IMG/VR virus record: IMGVR_UViG_3300046680_000167
Location: 1-47,432 of that record
Origin: a virus
Length of the DNA: 47,432 nucleotides
Reading direction: 5' to 3' (one strand)
The position numbers and the translations under genes were made by a program. The stretch's first letter is position 1; the number at the start of each line of letters is the position of its first letter. The notes below the pieces were generated by a model, which saw only the letters and a program-made list of their open reading frames with translations, was not told the DNA's origin and made no database searches. This document shows positions 46,092 to 47,432 of the stretch, one piece after another.

Positions 46092-46639
46092 CCACACACG
46101 CCGACGAGGTTGACGCCGTGCGCTTGCGCGACCCGGCAACTGTTGCCGATTGGGCATGTCTCGTACGGCATGCCTTGCGCGGCCACGTTGCAGCCGTATT
46201 CAGAGTTGCCGGCGTGCCATCGGAGCTCGCCGTACCAATTCGATTGGTATTCGCACGTGACGCGGTTGCCATCGGCGAGCACGCATACCGGCGTTACGGC
46301 CGGCTCGGGCTCGGGCGTGCCCGCGTCGGCGTCGTTGGCGTCGTTGGGCTGCGCTGGGGCAACGGGCGGTGCGGGCGGTGCGGGCGCAGCTGGTACGGGC
46401 GCGGGCACGGGCGTTACGACGGGTTGCGCTGCAACAGGTGCGGCCGGCGTCGGCTCGGGATCGTACGCGGGCACGGCGGGCGTCGGCGCGACGGGTGGAT
46501 GCATTGGGACGATTGGGTCGGCGCTGTTGGACGTTTGCGCGGGCTCGATTTGGAGTGACGACGACGGCACTACATCGGAGGCACAACCTGACATGACAAC
46601 CGATACCAACAAAACCAGAGTCGAGCGTACGCGCAGCAT
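46061..46639 (-). CDS. Cys-rich lipoprotein on the opposite strand (candidate lysogenic-conversion gene)
   Basis: 192 residues from ATG 46639 (MLRVRSTLVLLVSVVMSGC). The signal peptide ends in a lipobox MSGC, so a lipid-anchored product is likely. A long Pro/Ala-rich linker follows (about residues 40-115), then a C-terminal domain of about 75 residues with six cysteines (CVLADGNRVTCEYQSNWYGE, YGCNVAAQG, ETCPIGNSCRVAQ, GVCGHA), suited to disulfides in the periplasm or on the cell surface. It is the only leftward gene in a rightward array, as expected for a moron expressed from the prophage. GGGG precedes the start. Confidence 0.75.
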   Translation of the reverse strand: MLRVRSTLVLLVSVVMSGCASDVVPSSSLQIEPAQTSNSADPIVPMHPPVAPTPAVPAYDPEPTPAAPVAAQPVVTPVPAPVPAAPAPPAPPVAPAQPNDANDADAGTPEPEPAVTPVCVLADGNRVTCEYQSNWYGELRWHAGNSEYGCNVAAQGMPYETCPIGNSCRVAQAHGVNLVGVCGHASAPVGGM

Positions 46640-46889
46640 GAAACCCCAATCGGACGATCGCGATATGGACATGAGGGTCGCAACGCTAATAGCCGAGGCG
46701 GCGGCCGCCAAAGCCGACGAGCTCGACGCGACCAACGGCGAGATCTTTGCCGCGGCGGCGTCGCTAGTGGGCGCGCTCGTATGCCATGACCTAACTGTCG
46801 ACGTTGAGGCGATTATCACACACTTGGGCTCGACCGTGCGCGCTGTGACTGTAGCAGGTCGACGCGCAGCCATGCAGGCCCAGCGATGA
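46593..46889 (+). CDS. Small helical hypothetical protein
   Basis: 98 residues from ATG 46593, with GGAGG 12 bases upstream; ATG 46638 is an alternative that would avoid overlap with the leftward lipoprotein start. The chain is charged at the N-terminus and then helical (DMRVATLIAEAAAAKADELD, AAAASLVGALVCHDLTV). ATGA-coupled to the next gene. Function unknown. Confidence 0.58.
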   Translation: MTTDTNKTRVERTRSMKPQSDDRDMDMRVATLIAEAAAAKADELDATNGEIFAAAASLVGALVCHDLTVDVEAIITHLGSTVRAVTVAGRRAAMQAQR

Positions 46890-47149
46890 CGCGTGACTTC
46901 AAGCGAGGCGACACTTGGACACGCGAGGAAATGCGCGCAATCGGGCCAATCCTCAACGACATACTCGGGCACATGGCGCTCGTCGTGAACACGTGTGTTG
47001 AGCCGGGCGACCGCGACGAGGCGTGTTTGATGGTTGCTGCATTAATCATCAAACGCCATGCCAAGCGACACGGCCGCACGCTTGACTCACTGTGGGTGCA
47101 GCTGCGCGAGAACATCGAAGCGGCACAACGCGCAGCGGCCATGACATGA
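46886..47149 (+). CDS. Small hypothetical protein
   Basis: 87 residues, overlapping neighbours at both ends. Helical with an acidic-aromatic beginning (FKRGDTWTREEMRAIGP) and a long C-terminal helix (LDSLWVQLRENIEAAQRAAA). No domain recognised. Confidence 0.6.
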   Translation: MTRDFKRGDTWTREEMRAIGPILNDILGHMALVVNTCVEPGDRDEACLMVAALIIKRHAKRHGRTLDSLWVQLRENIEAAQRAAAMT

Positions 47150-47361
47150 ATATCACTACGGATGCGCTAGGGGAGCTCGTGTGTAGCGTCACAGCACGGG
47201 ACATATACGCTACCGCATGGGCGGTACTCGCATACGCTATGACAGCGCCGCAAGCATGCGCATGTGATAGCTGCTTTGCATACACGTGCGATGCATTCGC
47301 ATCATGCAGGTATAGATATGTGGTGTGTGATGAAGCTGGATATATACCTGCATCCAAATAA
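47146..47361 (+). CDS. Small Cys-rich hypothetical protein
   Basis: 71 residues from ATG 47146, overlapping the previous stop. The C-terminal half contains six cysteines (CACDSCFAYTCDAFASCRYR and a later C), arranged close enough for a zinc site or disulfides. The last 71 bases of the window after it (47362-47432) have no gene; if the ends join, the gap to the first gene would be 131 bases. Confidence 0.58.
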   Translation: MNITTDALGELVCSVTARDIYATAWAVLAYAMTAPQACACDSCFAYTCDAFASCRYRYVVCDEAGYIPASK

Positions 47362-47432
47362 CCTAATGGTTACGCGATGTATGCCATGTGTGTGCCCACA
47401 CCCCCCTATGCAACAGTCTGGGGTAAGGTAAG

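Noticed and set aside
46088-46558. Rightward frame starting with ATGA overlap at 46088
   Set aside because: It becomes a Gly/Arg/Trp-only string and lies opposite the lipoprotein gene, which has a signal peptide, lipobox and ordered cysteines; the leftward reading is far more convincing.

Overview
The window looks like an essentially complete genome of a temperate, tailed, contractile-tail (myovirus-type) bacteriophage, or a prophage contig of one. It is GC-rich (by eye above 60%), very densely coded, and most neighbouring genes overlap by ATGA/GTGA/TTGA. The two predicted lipoproteins, the muramoyl-amidase lysis gene and the GC content fit a high-GC Gram-negative host. The exact host cannot be named from the sequence alone.

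Layout. (1) 1-3.8 kb: a run of small unknown genes, a large perfect inverted repeat, then terminase-small-subunit-like and HTH proteins. (2) 3.8-26.6 kb, all rightward: large terminase, Mu-type (DUF935-like) portal, S49 capsid protease with a scaffold-like tail, decoration protein, Mu gpT-like major capsid protein, a small protein resembling the Acb2/Tad1-hairpin anti-CBASS group, head-tail connectors, tail sheath, tail tube, a tail-assembly chaperone with a -1 frameshift (GGGAAAA), tape measure, baseplate (hub/spike, gp25-like, J-like, I-like), fibre, a very large glycine-rich fibre/adhesin, a holin-like protein and an amidase, closed by a strong terminator. (3) 26.6-31 kb: a leftward block with a tRNA-like gene (anticodon AUA), a DNA-binding protein and other small genes, then a rightward tyrosine integrase and five small genes, bounded by terminators. 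(4) 31-37.3 kb, leftward: early recombination operon with a Cas4/RecB-like Fe-S nuclease, a putative ssDNA-binding protein, RecD2 split into two genes, a DUF7768-like enzyme, a PD-(D/E)XK nuclease and an excisionase-like HTH. (5) 37.3-38.9 kb: immunity region with a leftward repressor, a divergent Cro-like gene and dyad operators ATAAC-N6-GTTAT. (6) 38.9-47.4 kb, rightward: DUF3854/DUF927-type primase-helicase, an iteron/AT-rich candidate replication origin, a RuvC-like resolvase, many small unknown genes, a lipoprotein, and an oppositely oriented lipoprotein that looks like a lysogenic-conversion gene.

How it fits together. The Mu-like virion module is combined with non-Mu replication: there is no transposase, and instead a tyrosine integrase, a primase-helicase and an iteron origin. 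The repressor is predicted to bind operators lying inside the leftward (recombination) and rightward (Cro/replication) early promoters. Those three immunity-region promoters are all placed so that their transcripts would be leaderless. The small-gene run at the right end continues in the same direction into the small genes at the left end, so the window probably represents a circular or circularly permuted genome opened at an arbitrary point.
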